Source of the DNA: a virus
DNA length: 23,961 bases
Virus record (IMG/VR): IMGVR_UViG_3300020219_000068
Location: 1 to 23,961 of that record
Direction: 5' to 3' (one strand)
Both the position numbers and the translations under genes were made by a program. The notes under the pieces were generated by a model. That model did no database searches. It had not been told where the DNA came from and saw nothing but the letters and a program-made list of their open reading frames with translations. How positions within the stretch are numbered: the first letter of the stretch is position 1; each line of letters begins with the position of its first letter. Of the stretch, positions 1 through 9,085 are shown one piece after another.

Positions 1-1149
1 GTTAAGCGCAGCTGGGCCTCTTTTACTAAACGGGCAGGTCGTCACGAGCGTGCCGCTGACCCCTACGGCGGTGCAAGTCACGATCCACTCAGACGCAAAG
101 TGCTGTTGCGCGGTAGATGTCAAGGTCATCCCCGCCGTTGCCGAGAGCGTGACCGAGCCAATTTTAAGGCGTAGTAGAAGAGTGTTCAGCCCTCCGCCAG
201 CGGCCTCCACGCTCGCCGTGACTCGCACCGTTTTCCCGACCACCCAGAAGTCGGCCGGGAAGGCGTACGTCAGCGAAAAATCTGTCTCGGTGTTGGCTCC
301 AGGGTTGGTTAGCGTGGCGCTGCTAGCCGTGTTGTTGCTGAGCAGCGACCCGACGCCTAGGTTGGCTCTCGCCGTACCCGCGTTGGTCAGGTTGGCAAGG
401 TTGTCGGTCGCGTTGAGCAGCAGCCGCTCTACGTTGCCGCTGTCGCGGTAGCGCACGGTGTTTCCAACCGTGTAGACGCTTCCCGCCGTACCCGCGGTGC
501 TTGTAAGCGTGACCGTTGCCACGCCGTAGCCGCTCAACGTTGTCGGCGTCGCGGTGATCGTGGACCACGCTTGATTGTGCGCCGTCGGCGTGCGTGCGTC
601 AGCCAGCCGTGCGTCGTTGCCAACGCACACCGTGGTTCCGGTTGTTCCGTAGGCCACGCTCAGCGTGGCGCGCTGAGCCGCCGCGTCCGCGTCGTCGATC
701 AAGGCTCGCCCCGCCGCCGTCAGCGTGAGCTGCTCGACGACCCCGCTCCCCGCCGTTGCGCGACCTAGCAGCGTGCTGGTCGCTATGTTGACGAGCTTGG
801 CGTAGGCCAGCGTTCCGTCGGCGATCAAGGCCGCCTCCGAGGGCGTGGTGACGACGGGCGCGGTGCGTTCGATCGCAGAACCGTTGGCACGTTCAACCCA
901 CACAACCGAGCCTAGGTCTGGGTCGGTGACGCGCACGAGATAAACCCCGGGCATCCCATCGACCATCAACCGCGTGCTCGGCGTCGCGTCGAGCGTCACG
1001 CGAGCCGTGCCCGCCGTCTTCTCAACCACCGTCAGCCCGGCAGCGTCGATCGCCGACCACATCGCCGCCAGCAGCGACGCAGGCAGCCCCGCCGACACAA
1101 GGTACGGCGCGACCATGTCAATCGTTTCCTGACTCGCCGCACTAGGCAT
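1..1149 (-). CDS. Tail fibre protein, 3' end cut off by the window edge
   Basis: The frame is open from ATG at 1149 to base 1 (383 codons, no stop), so the C-terminus is missing. The start lies 16 bases after the stop of the tip-protein gene and has an AGAGGA ribosome site about 8 bases upstream. The N-terminal ~70 residues form a compact region with an aromatic-rich strand segment. From about residue 145 there are typical phage tail-fibre segments: GRATAGSG, then AAQRATLSVAYGTTGTT, then NDARLADARTPTAHNQAWS followed by ITATPTTLSGYG, then NAGTARANLGVGSLLSN. Such segments are common in trimeric fibres of lambda-like and P2-like phages. The last visible ~90 residues are beta-rich and may begin a receptor-binding domain. 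The position after the tip protein fits a side-tail or central fibre that contacts the host surface. I am confident in the fibre class; the receptor is unknown. Confidence 0.85.
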   Translation of the reverse strand, partial: MPSAASQETIDMVAPYLVSAGLPASLLAAMWSAIDAAGLTVVEKTAGTARVTLDATPSTRLMVDGMPGVYLVRVTDPDLGSVVWVERANGSAIERTAPVVTTPSEAALIADGTLAYAKLVNIATSTLLGRATAGSGVVEQLTLTAAGRALIDDADAAAQRATLSVAYGTTGTTVCVGNDARLADARTPTAHNQAWSTITATPTTLSGYGVATVTLTSTAGTAGSVYTVGNTVRYRDSGNVERLLLNATDNLANLTNAGTARANLGVGSLLSNNTASSATLTNPGANTETDFSLTYAFPADFWVVGKTVRVTASVEAAGGGLNTLLLRLKIGSVTLSATAGMTLTSTAQQHFASEWIVTCTAVGVSGTLVTTCPFSKRGPAALN

Positions 1150-1165
1150 CGCTCGATCCTCTCAG

Positions 1166-4100
1166 TTAACTTGTGACCACCACGTCGAACGCTCGCAAGG
1201 CTGGCTTGTACGGCTCTTTGGTTCTTTTGATCGTGACTCGCACCGTGTACTTGCGAAAGGTACGCGCCAGCGACACGAACACCGCCAGCGGCGCGTAGTC
1301 GCTCCAGATCACCCCGTCGAACGTGCGCACCTCGACGAGGTAGGTTTGCAGGCTATCAGGGTTGGGCGCCTTGACCATGCCCACGAGCTTTGGCGAGTTG
1401 CTCACCACGCCCCAAGAGTCTGCCTCCAGCGTCGGCGCTTGAAAGAGCACGTCCTGGATCGCCGGGTCGTCGGCGTCGTTGCCGGTGCCGATGCGGTAGG
1501 CCAGCTCGCCAGCCGTGATCGTCGTCGTGTCAACATCCTGACTTGTCCAGACGCCCGGCAGGTTCGCGTTGACAAGTTCCAGCCGCAGAGTCGTCGCGTT
1601 CCAGGCCAAGTTCGTGCGCGTCCCGTCGCTCGCCAGCGTGAAAGACGTGGCGAGCTTGACAGACTGCCCCGTGGGCAACGCTGGCGAACTGATCGAAACG
1701 TGCGCCAGGTACGTCGTCGCCAAGCGACCGTTGGGCCCCACACTTTCTACCCAGAAATCACAGCGAGTGGACGGCGGCAGCGTGACGTCTAGCGTGCGCG
1801 GCTCGATGCCCACGGTGCGCGCCAGCACGAGACAGTCCTGATTGCCGTCCAGCCCGGTCTGCGGAAGCCCTGGCGCGGTGTAATTGCCTCCCGTCAGCAC
1901 GCGGTACCCGACCGGGTCGGGCGGGAAGGTTTCTGGATCACCCGGCCCGTACACCGCCAGCTGCCACGTCAGCCGGTAGCGGTTGCCCGCGATCGCCGTC
2001 ACGAAAACGCCCGAGGTTTCCACCGGCGGGCGCAAGAAGAACCCGAGCACCACGTTGACCTTGGGCACACGCGGATCATCAGGCGACAGAAACACGCCGC
2101 CGCGTGACACCGCCACAACCGCAAAGTCGTAGCCCTGGTCAGTGTCAAAGATGTCCACCACCGCGCCGCGTGGCGCGACCTTGGCCTCAGGCACCAGCAG
2201 CCACTTGAGCGTGCCCACGACGCGGCGATAGACGCGAAAACTGGCCGTGTGCAAGGCATCGACAGGCTCTTGTGACCACGAGAGTTCAATTTGTCGCCCG
2301 CTTGGCCGGTCGTACTCGTGAGCCGCGAGGTTGATAACCGGCCCCGGCGGCGTGAGGTCGTCGATGAGCGTGGAATACTGCGGCAGGTTCACGGTGGCCG
2401 CTGGGTCTGGGTTAAAGACGCCGTCGCTATACTCGATGCCTGACACCTCCCAGAGCAGGTTCTCGGTGTCGGACCAGCGCACGCCTGTGCAGGTGAAAGG
2501 TTTGAGTTGCACGCCCGTGCCGCCGATCGAATACTCCTCGAACTCGATCGGGTTGCTGGCCCACGACGCCGCGACGGTCAGGTCAGCCCCCGCCGCGTAC
2601 GTCCCGGCCGCGCTGGTCACGCCGCGCGTCTCAGCCGAGTTGTCGCGATGAACCACCGTGATCGAGTAAGAGTTGCCAGCGATGAGCGTGACCGTGCGAT
2701 CGACCTTGATCGTGGTTGAGCTCGACGAGCGTACCGCGCCGCTGGCGACTCCCCAACCGACCATGCTGGCCGCCGCATCGAAGCGGTCACCCGGCTGCAC
2801 GCACACCACCGGCCGCGTAGGCGTAAGGCGGATCGAGCGCCCTAGCCCGCGCAAGATCTTGACCTGGTAGACCAACTCTGCGAGCACCTGGTCCGGGTCG
2901 GTCACGCCGACAACTTCGAAGGTCTTGACCGCAGGCGCTTCCGTGGCCAGCCACAGCGCGCCGTCGCTAGGGTACTTGAGCACGTCAGGCTGAGAGTCGC
3001 GCAGCTCGTTGGCAAAGCGAGCCACGATCTGGTTAGGCCGCGCGATGCCGCCCTCGGTGGCCTCGCGGCGGTACGCCAGCATTGGCAGATTGGTTTCTGG
3101 ATCGACCGCGATTGAACGATCGGTGAACACTTCAACCGGCACCGCCTGCGGCCGCGCCACGACGAACCGCCACAGCCGCCCGGCGCGAGCTGGCACGCAG
3201 CGTCCCACGCCGCAGATCGCTCGAAGCCACTCGATCGCGCGGCGCGGCTGCTCGACCACCAGGTTGCACGCGAATCGTTTGCGTTGCCCGGCAGCCGGGG
3301 CGTAACGATCGACCAGCGCGTCGCAATAGAGAGCCCAGTCGATCAGCTCGTCCATCGGCACGTCGGCGTCGCGGACGAGCGCTCCCATGCCCCATGTCAA
3401 GTTGGTCATCCACTCCAGCGCGATCCACGCCGGGTTCTCTGAGTAGCCGCGGCTGAACACCGGGCTGGCAGGGCTTGACACGCCGTCCCAGATCCGCAGG
3501 TCGTTGAAGCCCTCGATATCGACGCTCAGGCGCGGGATGCCCCCCGAGATCTGCTCGCTTGCCGTGACCTCGACCGCCAGCAGCGCCGTCCCCGCGTAGC
3601 GGTTGGCGGCGTAGGTGACTTCAACCGCCGAGTCCCACACCATGCGCGAGGACACGATAGCCGAGTCTGAGTCAGGCGTGACCTTCTCCGTTTGCACGTC
3701 GTAGGGCGCGGCCAAAGCCCCCAGCGGTCCGGTGCGCGGCGCCGAGAAGAACTCTGACTGATTAGCTTGATCGACGCTGACCACACGCCACGCCGACCAC
3801 GCTCCCGGCCCCGCCGTCAGCCGCGCTCGCCAGCGATACTTGACCTTGGCCGTGTCGATCTGGCCCTTTTTCGAGACGCCGTACAAGCCCGCCGGAAAGC
3901 GGACGCGAAGCACAACATCGTTGACAGCCGTGGTAGTCTGGAACGTGAAGGCCTCTCCCGAGGCCGAGCCGCTCGTGCGTTCAGAGCCCGACGTGTTGCG
4001 CAGCTCAAAGCCTCCGACACCTACCTCGCGCAAGATCTGAGTGTCGCCAAAGCCCGGGATGACCGCCTGCCCCTGCGATCCCATACGCACCGAGAACTTA

Positions 4101-4747
4101 GCCGAGGGAAAGTTCGCGGCGGCCTGATCGTTGATCCAGGTGAGCCCCATGTCGGCCGCCGCGATGTTGTCAGCGTCGGCGGTCTGAGTTCCGATCTTGT
4201 TGACGCTTCCGCGCGACAGCGCGATGAGCGTGAGCAGCTTGGCGTCGCCGTTGCCGTCAGAACTTTCAACCGGGATCCGCGCGATCACCTTGCCGCCGTA
4301 GCGACGGTGCCGCCCGAAGACCACTCCGCGTTTGTCGCCTACCACCGCGTCACTGCTGAATCTCGCGAAGCCGTAGCGTTTGCGCGCCCCGTCACCGTCG
4401 CCAGAGATCTTCGGGACCCGAGCCTGCGACGCGAGGTACGCCGAGGCGGCCGCGCTCACGAGCGCAATCCCGATCAAGGCGATCGTGCCGTACTCGCCCG
4501 GGCGCGGCGCGAGCACCACCGTCGCCTTGTCCTCAATCAGCGCGTCCCAGTTCGCACCGCCCGACTCGACCACAACGCCGTTCACGGCCACCGCGATCGT
4601 GGCCAGGTTCCAGCCGCGTTCGTTGGCGATCGCCGCCACCAGCCCAGCGAGCGTTCGCCGAGAGTCATCGACCTCGAGCGTCAGCTCGAACACTCGCCGA
4701 TCAGCTTTGGCCAGCAGGTCGCCGTAGGTCACCACATGCAGGTTCAT
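1166..4747 (-). CDS. Tail tip / host-specificity protein, TipJ or lambda gpJ-like
   Basis: 1193 aa, close to lambda gpJ in length and in place (last of the tail-tip genes, before the fibre). The ATG at 4747 overlaps the upstream stop by ATGA and has GGAG about 8 bases before it. Residues 1-82 look like a ubiquitin/MoaD-type beta-grasp domain. Residues 87-107 are a clear hydrophobic segment. A basic linker around 121-153 leads into the long tail-hub region (about 155-790), which contains repeated beta-strand signatures such as LEWMTNLTWGMGALV and WLRAICGVGRCVPARAGRLWRF. From about residue 795 to 1050 there are two fibronectin type III-like domains, with conserved W and Y patterns, and then a beta-rich C-terminus. 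gpJ-family proteins form the tip that closes the tail tube and determine host range. The hydrophobic segment may take part in membrane contact during DNA entry; that role is inference. No separate gpI-like gene is present, so the N-terminal domain may stand in for it. Confidence 0.88.
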   Translation of the reverse strand: MNLHVVTYGDLLAKADRRVFELTLEVDDSRRTLAGLVAAIANERGWNLATIAVAVNGVVVESGGANWDALIEDKATVVLAPRPGEYGTIALIGIALVSAAASAYLASQARVPKISGDGDGARKRYGFARFSSDAVVGDKRGVVFGRHRRYGGKVIARIPVESSDGNGDAKLLTLIALSRGSVNKIGTQTADADNIAAADMGLTWINDQAAANFPSAKFSVRMGSQGQAVIPGFGDTQILREVGVGGFELRNTSGSERTSGSASGEAFTFQTTTAVNDVVLRVRFPAGLYGVSKKGQIDTAKVKYRWRARLTAGPGAWSAWRVVSVDQANQSEFFSAPRTGPLGALAAPYDVQTEKVTPDSDSAIVSSRMVWDSAVEVTYAANRYAGTALLAVEVTASEQISGGIPRLSVDIEGFNDLRIWDGVSSPASPVFSRGYSENPAWIALEWMTNLTWGMGALVRDADVPMDELIDWALYCDALVDRYAPAAGQRKRFACNLVVEQPRRAIEWLRAICGVGRCVPARAGRLWRFVVARPQAVPVEVFTDRSIAVDPETNLPMLAYRREATEGGIARPNQIVARFANELRDSQPDVLKYPSDGALWLATEAPAVKTFEVVGVTDPDQVLAELVYQVKILRGLGRSIRLTPTRPVVCVQPGDRFDAAASMVGWGVASGAVRSSSSTTIKVDRTVTLIAGNSYSITVVHRDNSAETRGVTSAAGTYAAGADLTVAASWASNPIEFEEYSIGGTGVQLKPFTCTGVRWSDTENLLWEVSGIEYSDGVFNPDPAATVNLPQYSTLIDDLTPPGPVINLAAHEYDRPSGRQIELSWSQEPVDALHTASFRVYRRVVGTLKWLLVPEAKVAPRGAVVDIFDTDQGYDFAVVAVSRGGVFLSPDDPRVPKVNVVLGFFLRPPVETSGVFVTAIAGNRYRLTWQLAVYGPGDPETFPPDPVGYRVLTGGNYTAPGLPQTGLDGNQDCLVLARTVGIEPRTLDVTLPPSTRCDFWVESVGPNGRLATTYLAHVSISSPALPTGQSVKLATSFTLASDGTRTNLAWNATTLRLELVNANLPGVWTSQDVDTTTITAGELAYRIGTGNDADDPAIQDVLFQAPTLEADSWGVVSNSPKLVGMVKAPNPDSLQTYLVEVRTFDGVIWSDYAPLAVFVSLARTFRKYTVRVTIKRTKEPYKPALRAFDVVVTS

Positions 4748-5160
4748 TGCGGTTCTCCGGCTGGTTCACGCTCGCCTAGCGCCTTGGCTCGCAGCACGCG
4801 GTCTACCTTGCCACCGGCAAGAAACGGCCTTACAGGGTCGATCCGCACCGCCCCGCCACTAAACGTGTGCAACACGCGAAACAAGCTGACCACCACGCCT
4901 AGGTGCGGGCGCTCGTGCCCGCGGATCACAAGCACGTCAAAGGGCCGCAGCGGCGCGTTGCAGCCGACAACGCGAAAGAGCGACTCTTGAGCGTTCAGGC
5001 CAGCGGCGGCCGTTTCGGGCAAGAGCACGCCGACCGACGCGAGCGCTCGTCGCGTCATCTCGTAGCAGGGGTCAGGCCCGAGTTGCTCGATCGGCGTGGC
5101 AAGCAGCACGCTCCACACGTCTACCGCCAAGCGTCCATTTAACAGCAGGTTGCCGCTCAT
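4744..5160 (-). CDS. NlpC/P60-type tail tip peptidase (lambda gpK position)
   Basis: 138 aa from ATG at 5160 (the TGATG junction shares one base with the upstream stop). A GTG at 5163 would add one Met and give a GTGA overlap instead. The pattern fits a small NlpC/P60 or CHAP-like cysteine peptidase: the candidate nucleophile C32 sits in GPDPCYEMTRRAL at the start of a helix, and the strand PFDVLVIRG precedes the candidate His86 in RPHLGVVV, with His98 (VLHTF) as a possible third polar residue. In lambda-like phages gpK lies between gpL and the tip protein and is thought to act in tip assembly or in cutting peptidoglycan during infection. The protein is shorter than gpK and lacks the N-terminal JAB-type metalloprotease domain. 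The gene overlaps the tip-protein gene by ATGA. The fold assignment rests on motif order only, so I rate it moderate to good. Confidence 0.72.
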   Translation of the reverse strand: MSGNLLLNGRLAVDVWSVLLATPIEQLGPDPCYEMTRRALASVGVLLPETAAAGLNAQESLFRVVGCNAPLRPFDVLVIRGHERPHLGVVVSLFRVLHTFSGGAVRIDPVRPFLAGGKVDRVLRAKALGEREPAGEPQ

Positions 5161-5654
5161 CACGCCACCCCCGTCGGCAGCAGCCCTGGGAAATCTTGCC
5201 GCGTAAACTCGCCCAGCGGGAACGTCCCCACCTCTTCAGGCGAGCCGCACTCGACGCTCAAGCTCGCGCCGCTCGCCGCCACCCCCTTGGCGACCATCTG
5301 ATAGCTCATAGCCGGGTCAAAGCTCGCGAAGGTCGATTCGTGCTGCACCCACACCGTGATCTCTTGCCCGATCAGTTCGCCGCCGACCTCGACCATGCCA
5401 AGCGCCAGCCGCGACACGTCGGCCAGTGTGATCAAGCCGTCGCCTAGCGAGCCTTCCGCTTCCTCGCCAGGCAGTTCAAGCTTCAGCCCCGCCGCCTGCC
5501 AGACCTTGCCGTCGGCCACGACGTGCCGCGCCGACCCGACCAGGCGAAAGAACCCGCCAGCCTTGCGCGCGACTTGAACAAACATGAGCCACGCCTCGCC
5601 CGACATGAGCAGGTGCCGAGCGATATGCAGCGCGCTGGTGAACGGTCGTGCCAC
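5160..5654 (-). CDS. DUF1833-like tail tip assembly protein (lambda gpL position)
   Basis: The frame is open from a GTG at 5693, but that start would overlap the preceding gene by 25 bases. The GTG at 5654 has a strong GAGGAGGG site at 5662-5669 with ideal spacing, just after the preceding stop, so I use it (164 aa, starting M-ARPFTSALHIARH). The middle resembles DUF1833 proteins: a LELPGEEAEGSLGDGLITLADV stretch split by conserved small residues, a beta segment (ITVWVQHEST), and the C-terminal signature FTRQDFPGLLP, where an FPGL near the end is typical. Members lie between the minor tail protein and the NlpC/P60 gene in many lambda-like tails, as gpL does. gpL-type proteins build the distal tail hub. 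The residues give no sign of enzyme activity. Confidence 0.62.
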   Translation of the reverse strand: MARPFTSALHIARHLLMSGEAWLMFVQVARKAGGFFRLVGSARHVVADGKVWQAAGLKLELPGEEAEGSLGDGLITLADVSRLALGMVEVGGELIGQEITVWVQHESTFASFDPAMSYQMVAKGVAASGASLSVECGSPEEVGTFPLGEFTRQDFPGLLPTGVA

Positions 5655-5661
5655 GCGAAAA

Positions 5662-5669
5662 CCCTCCTC
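5662..5669 (-). promoter_or_regulatory. Shine-Dalgarno site that fixes the start of the DUF1833-like gene
   Basis: GAGGAGGG on the minus strand, whose first G is also the last base of the upstream TAG stop. It is separated by seven bases (TTTTCGC) from the GTG at 5654. It supports 5654 rather than 5693 as the translation start. Confidence 0.6.
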
Positions 5670-6442
5670 TACTGGCCGTAGCCAAACCGGCACAGCGCTT
5701 GAGCAACCTGCACGTTGACACGGTTGGAATTGTCTGAGCGTTCGAGGCTCACCCAGAACCCAAGCGTGCCCGAGCCTACCTGGAACGTGCCCGTGAACTT
5801 CGGCTCGATATAAATCCTCAGGTCAAGCCCGACGCTAAGGTTTACGGTCTTGACAAGCGTGCGAACCGCCGTGCCCGCAAACCCAACCCCGCTGTTGGCG
5901 TTCCAGCGTTGCCACTCGATAGTTTCGTTGATAGTGCCGATCAGGTTGCCGTTTACCTGCTGGTTGAGGTTGCCAAAGAGCCGCAGCGTGATGGCCCGCG
6001 GCGTGTACCCGGCGGCGTTGAACGTGGTCGTTGGGCTGGCGTCAGTCTGCACCGTCACAAATTCTAGATAGGTCAGGATCCCGTTCCCGTCGGCCGTCAC
6101 CTCGTTGTAGCGCGCCGCCTCACCGCTCGCCGTGGGCGCGGCCAGCCCTGTGACCTTGAAGCCGCCTGCTGGCAGGTTGGCCGCGAGCGGCACCGTCCCG
6201 CCCGCGTTGAGCTGCGTGAACGCCAGGTCCGCCACCAGCGTCCAGGCCGCGCCGTTCCAGCGCAGCAGTGACTCAGCTGGGAAGCTCAGATAACTCACCG
6301 CATCCCACAGCAGCCCGGTAGGCTTGATCGTCGGCGACGTGCTCCCTCGTTCCAAGGACCGCATCGCCGTGTGCTGAAGCTCGATGTTAGACACCAGCGT
6401 CGAGAGCGAACCAGGCAGACTGATCGTCGTGTACAGCGGCAT
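5669..6442 (-). CDS. Fibre-like minor tail protein
   Basis: 257 aa from ATG at 6442, which lies two bases after the TAA of the preceding gene. A GAGGAGG site about 10 bases upstream, inside the end of that gene, supports this start over the TTG at 6463. Residues 1-60 are predicted mostly helical and may attach to the tail. The segment LLRWNGAAWTLVADLAF followed by LNAGGTVPLAANLPAGGFKVTGLAAPTA resembles the fibre motif in which a tryptophan-rich strand precedes N...I..L..PT repeats. The C-terminal ~130 residues are beta-rich with many Asn, Thr and Val residues. A fibre-like gene between the gpM-like and gpL-like genes is not part of lambda, so this may be an added collar or tip decoration. The exact role is inferred from motifs only. 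Confidence 0.6.
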   Translation of the reverse strand: MPLYTTISLPGSLSTLVSNIELQHTAMRSLERGSTSPTIKPTGLLWDAVSYLSFPAESLLRWNGAAWTLVADLAFTQLNAGGTVPLAANLPAGGFKVTGLAAPTASGEAARYNEVTADGNGILTYLEFVTVQTDASPTTTFNAAGYTPRAITLRLFGNLNQQVNGNLIGTINETIEWQRWNANSGVGFAGTAVRTLVKTVNLSVGLDLRIYIEPKFTGTFQVGSGTLGFWVSLERSDNSNRVNVQVAQALCRFGYGQ

Positions 6443-6444
6443 AC

Positions 6445-6903
6445 TTAAAAGACCTCCTCGCACTCAACCTCGACGGTGTAGCTCGTCTTGGCTTCCCAGC
6501 GGTCCTCGAATCTCTTGACAGGCCGCACCACGACAAAGGCCGATCCCGGCCCGTCGATCGCAAAGTCAAAGGAATTCAGCCGCACACCTACGGTCACGTT
6601 GAGCCACGCGATCAGCGTGTCGCGCTGCGCCATGGTCAGGCCACCCCAGCGCACCACGCAGCGCCCTCGCTGCGCCACGTCGATCGGGCAGGCCGTGACG
6701 TGGTTGCTCGCGCCGGTCACAAACCGCGTAGGCCAGCTCAGGTCTACGCCGTCACCAAGCGACGGCGCGATCGGCGCCGCACCTACGCTGGCTGGCTCTC
6801 CGCTGGGCGTCAGCCGATAAAACCCGCTCGTGCCGTCGCTTGGAACGCTCACAGCCTGCGAGCCCGTGAACAGAGGTTGAAGTTTGACCGCCGCCGTCGC
6901 CAT
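6445..6903 (-). CDS. Minor tail protein (lambda gpM position)
   Basis: 152 aa, starting at ATG 6903 with AGGAGAG about 8 bases upstream and 15 bases after the tape-measure stop. The first ~70 residues are low in motifs. The segment RCVVRWGGLTMAQRDTLIAWLN, followed by a strand with F-DFAIDGPGS and the ending YTVEVECEEVF, is the usual pattern of small distal-tail proteins: a strand, a helix with L...W/F, then an antiparallel sheet. The place immediately after the tape measure is that of gpM or a distal tail protein, which seals the tail tube at the tip. No catalytic residues are seen. The assignment rests on position plus this weak pattern. Confidence 0.6.
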   Translation of the reverse strand: MATAAVKLQPLFTGSQAVSVPSDGTSGFYRLTPSGEPASVGAAPIAPSLGDGVDLSWPTRFVTGASNHVTACPIDVAQRGRCVVRWGGLTMAQRDTLIAWLNVTVGVRLNSFDFAIDGPGSAFVVVRPVKRFEDRWEAKTSYTVEVECEEVF

Positions 6904-6918
6904 GAATGTTCTCTCCTG

Positions 6919-9075
6919 CTACAGGATCGCCGCTCGCAGTGATTCAACCTTGCTCGGCGAGCCGCGAAGAGCTCGCATGAGCCCGTCGTAGGCCGCAGCT
7001 TCCACCGCTCTTTTGACCTCCGCCACCGACTGCCCCGCCGCGCTCGCACCGCCACCGCCGCCGCCGCCCGAGATGTTGACGGTGACGTTAGAGACGATTG
7101 ACGGCGCGGCTCCGCCCTGCTCGTACTGGCGGTTCTGTTCGCGGCTGAGCACGCGCTCTCCCGGCGTGAGCAGCGCGGGCACGATGTCGCGGTTGATAAA
7201 AGGCCCGCCGACTCGTCCACCCGCCGCCAACCGCCGCGGCACCAACCCGCCCGAGTTGGCCCCGTAGTACACCGGAGTACCAGCCCCAAACGCAGAATTC
7301 GCCGGATCTAGCCCAGATCCCACGGCGGTTCCGCCAGCGAACGCTCCCGCGATCCCGCTGATGGCGCGCAAGACCAGCATCTTGATCGCGATCTGACCTA
7401 GGGTGTCCACGATCGCCTTTCCTGCTTTTTTAAAGTTGTTGGCCCAGGAGTCTGTCGCCGTGATGCTGTCCCAGATCGCAGGCGTCAGCGTGTTGGTCAG
7501 CGCCCCGCCAACCTCCGCCACAGCCTCCTTGCCCTGCTGCCGCAGGTCGCGTGCCTTGAGCAGGAACTCGTTGAGCCCTTCGCTGGCCCCGGCCGTGAGC
7601 GCCGTGAAACTTGAAGAGTCGAACTCTCCGCCGATAGAGATGGGCGTCGGCTTGCCCGGCAGCGGCGCGATGCGGTGCCGCGCCAGCGCGTCGGTGATCT
7701 TGAGCACCTGGTCAAGGCTGTTAAACGTGTCGTCGGCGGCGGTCGAGATGTTCCCCAGCGATTCCTGCCACATAGACCCGAACGCCGACGGCCCCGTGTT
7801 CTTCATGGCCTCGCGAATGTCGGCCGAGATCTGCGTGAAGCTGCGCTTGTTTTTGCGCACCACGTCGTCGTCGAGCAGCAGCGAATCCTCGATTCGCTGC
7901 TTGTCGTCGTCGAGCGACTTATAGAACCCGAGCGCTGCGGCGCTGCGCGGCCCGAAGATGTCGATGAGCGACTCGGTGAACTTCATCGAGACGGTGTTGT
8001 AGGCCACCGCGATCGCAGGCCCCAGCCGCTGGGGAAGCGACACAAAGAACCCGCGTGAAACCTGGTAGACCGCCTCCCAGCCCACGCTCACCGCGTCGGC
8101 CAGCCCCGCAAAGACGAGCGCCGCGCCCTCGTACGCGACCGCCTGAGCCAGCAGGATGATCGACTGCCCCATGCTCGCGAGCGCGGCGCGAGCCGCTCGG
8201 CCAGTCTCGCTCTCGCCGCTCAGCGCGTCGCTCACGGTGCGTGCCAGGTTGCCAAAGATGTCTGGCAGCGACGCCACGACGCTCGCAGCCTGGTTGAGCA
8301 GCCGAGCCGCCGAGTTTCCGAACTGCGCGATGATCCCAGCCTTGACGCCGGTCCACGCGAAGTTGATGCGGTCGAGCGCGTCGCGGTAGTTCGCGGCCGC
8401 TTGCACCTGCTCGTTAGAGAAAACCGCGCCAAGTTTCTGAGCCTCAGCCAGCCAGGCGCGAATCCGCTCAGGCCCCTCAGCCAGCACGCGCGTCATAGCC
8501 GCAGCGTTATCGCCAAAGAGCCTGGCTCCCAGCGACGCTCGCTCGGTGGTGTTCTCGATCGCCGCGAAGCGTTGCGACAGCTCAGGCAGCAGCTGCGACA
8601 TCGGCTTGACCTTGCCGTCAGCGCCTCGAGCCTCGATGCCTAGAGCTTTAAACGACTCGGCGGCTCTTCCTCCGCCTGTGCGTGCGAACAGGCCGGCGGC
8701 CTTGGTCAGCGTGCCCAGCGAGGCCGCGAACTCGTCAGGGTTGATGTTTCCCACCAGCTTGGCAAGGTACTGCCCGCCAGAAAGTTCCTGAAACGTAAGC
8801 CCGAGTTCGGTGGCCTTGGCTTCAAGACCGTCGAGCTTCTCGACGGTCTGGTCGATCGAGCTGAGCACCGCGCGAGCCCCGAAGACAGCCGCGAGCGCCA
8901 CCGCGTAGGTCTTGAGGCTCCCGACGACGCGCCCGATCGACGACGCGACTCGGTCAGTCTTCTGCTGGCTCTTTTCGGCCGCCGCGCCCACGCCCATCAC
9001 GTTGCCGATGATGCCTTTGATGACCGTGGAAGCTTGGTCTTGCGCCGCGATGCTGACCGTCAGTTGCTTGGCCAC
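6919..9075 (-). CDS. Tape measure protein
   Basis: 718 aa from GTG at 9075, with AGGGG about nine bases upstream. The protein is rich in Ala, helix and coiled-coil-prone sequence at the N-terminus (residues 1-50). It has hydrophobic stretches at about 56-72 (AVALAAVFGARAVL) and about 300-330 (ILLAQAVAYEGAALVFAGLA). The C-terminus carries the motif FINRDIVPALLTPGERVLS at about 626-644, a well-known signature of lambda gpH-type tape measures, followed by a run of seven glycines and a short helix. The tape measure sets tail length, is wrapped by the chaperones encoded just upstream, and leaves the tail during DNA injection. At the lambda rule of thumb of roughly 0.15 nm per residue, 718 aa would give a tail of about 110 nm; this is inference only. 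Confidence 0.92.
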   Translation of the reverse strand: MAKQLTVSIAAQDQASTVIKGIIGNVMGVGAAAEKSQQKTDRVASSIGRVVGSLKTYAVALAAVFGARAVLSSIDQTVEKLDGLEAKATELGLTFQELSGGQYLAKLVGNINPDEFAASLGTLTKAAGLFARTGGGRAAESFKALGIEARGADGKVKPMSQLLPELSQRFAAIENTTERASLGARLFGDNAAAMTRVLAEGPERIRAWLAEAQKLGAVFSNEQVQAAANYRDALDRINFAWTGVKAGIIAQFGNSAARLLNQAASVVASLPDIFGNLARTVSDALSGESETGRAARAALASMGQSIILLAQAVAYEGAALVFAGLADAVSVGWEAVYQVSRGFFVSLPQRLGPAIAVAYNTVSMKFTESLIDIFGPRSAAALGFYKSLDDDKQRIEDSLLLDDDVVRKNKRSFTQISADIREAMKNTGPSAFGSMWQESLGNISTAADDTFNSLDQVLKITDALARHRIAPLPGKPTPISIGGEFDSSSFTALTAGASEGLNEFLLKARDLRQQGKEAVAEVGGALTNTLTPAIWDSITATDSWANNFKKAGKAIVDTLGQIAIKMLVLRAISGIAGAFAGGTAVGSGLDPANSAFGAGTPVYYGANSGGLVPRRLAAGGRVGGPFINRDIVPALLTPGERVLSREQNRQYEQGGAAPSIVSNVTVNISGGGGGGGASAAGQSVAEVKRAVEAAAYDGLMRALRGSPSKVESLRAAIL

Positions 9076-9085
9076 CGTCTACGCC

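Noticed and set aside
3767-4990. 407-codon plus-strand open frame opposite the tip-protein gene
   Set aside because: It is antisense to a well-supported gene, is rich in Arg, His and Ala as expected from the reverse of GC-rich codons, and has no family signature. The same holds for the other long plus-strand frames, such as 12109-12996 and 20700-21743.
6463-6463. Upstream TTG start for the fibre-like protein
   Set aside because: It would overlap the preceding gene and skip the GAGGAGG site, which is spaced for the ATG at 6442.
7060-7090. CCG-rich run resembling a microsatellite
   Set aside because: It encodes the polyglycine run in the tape measure C-terminus with mixed codons and is explained by that.
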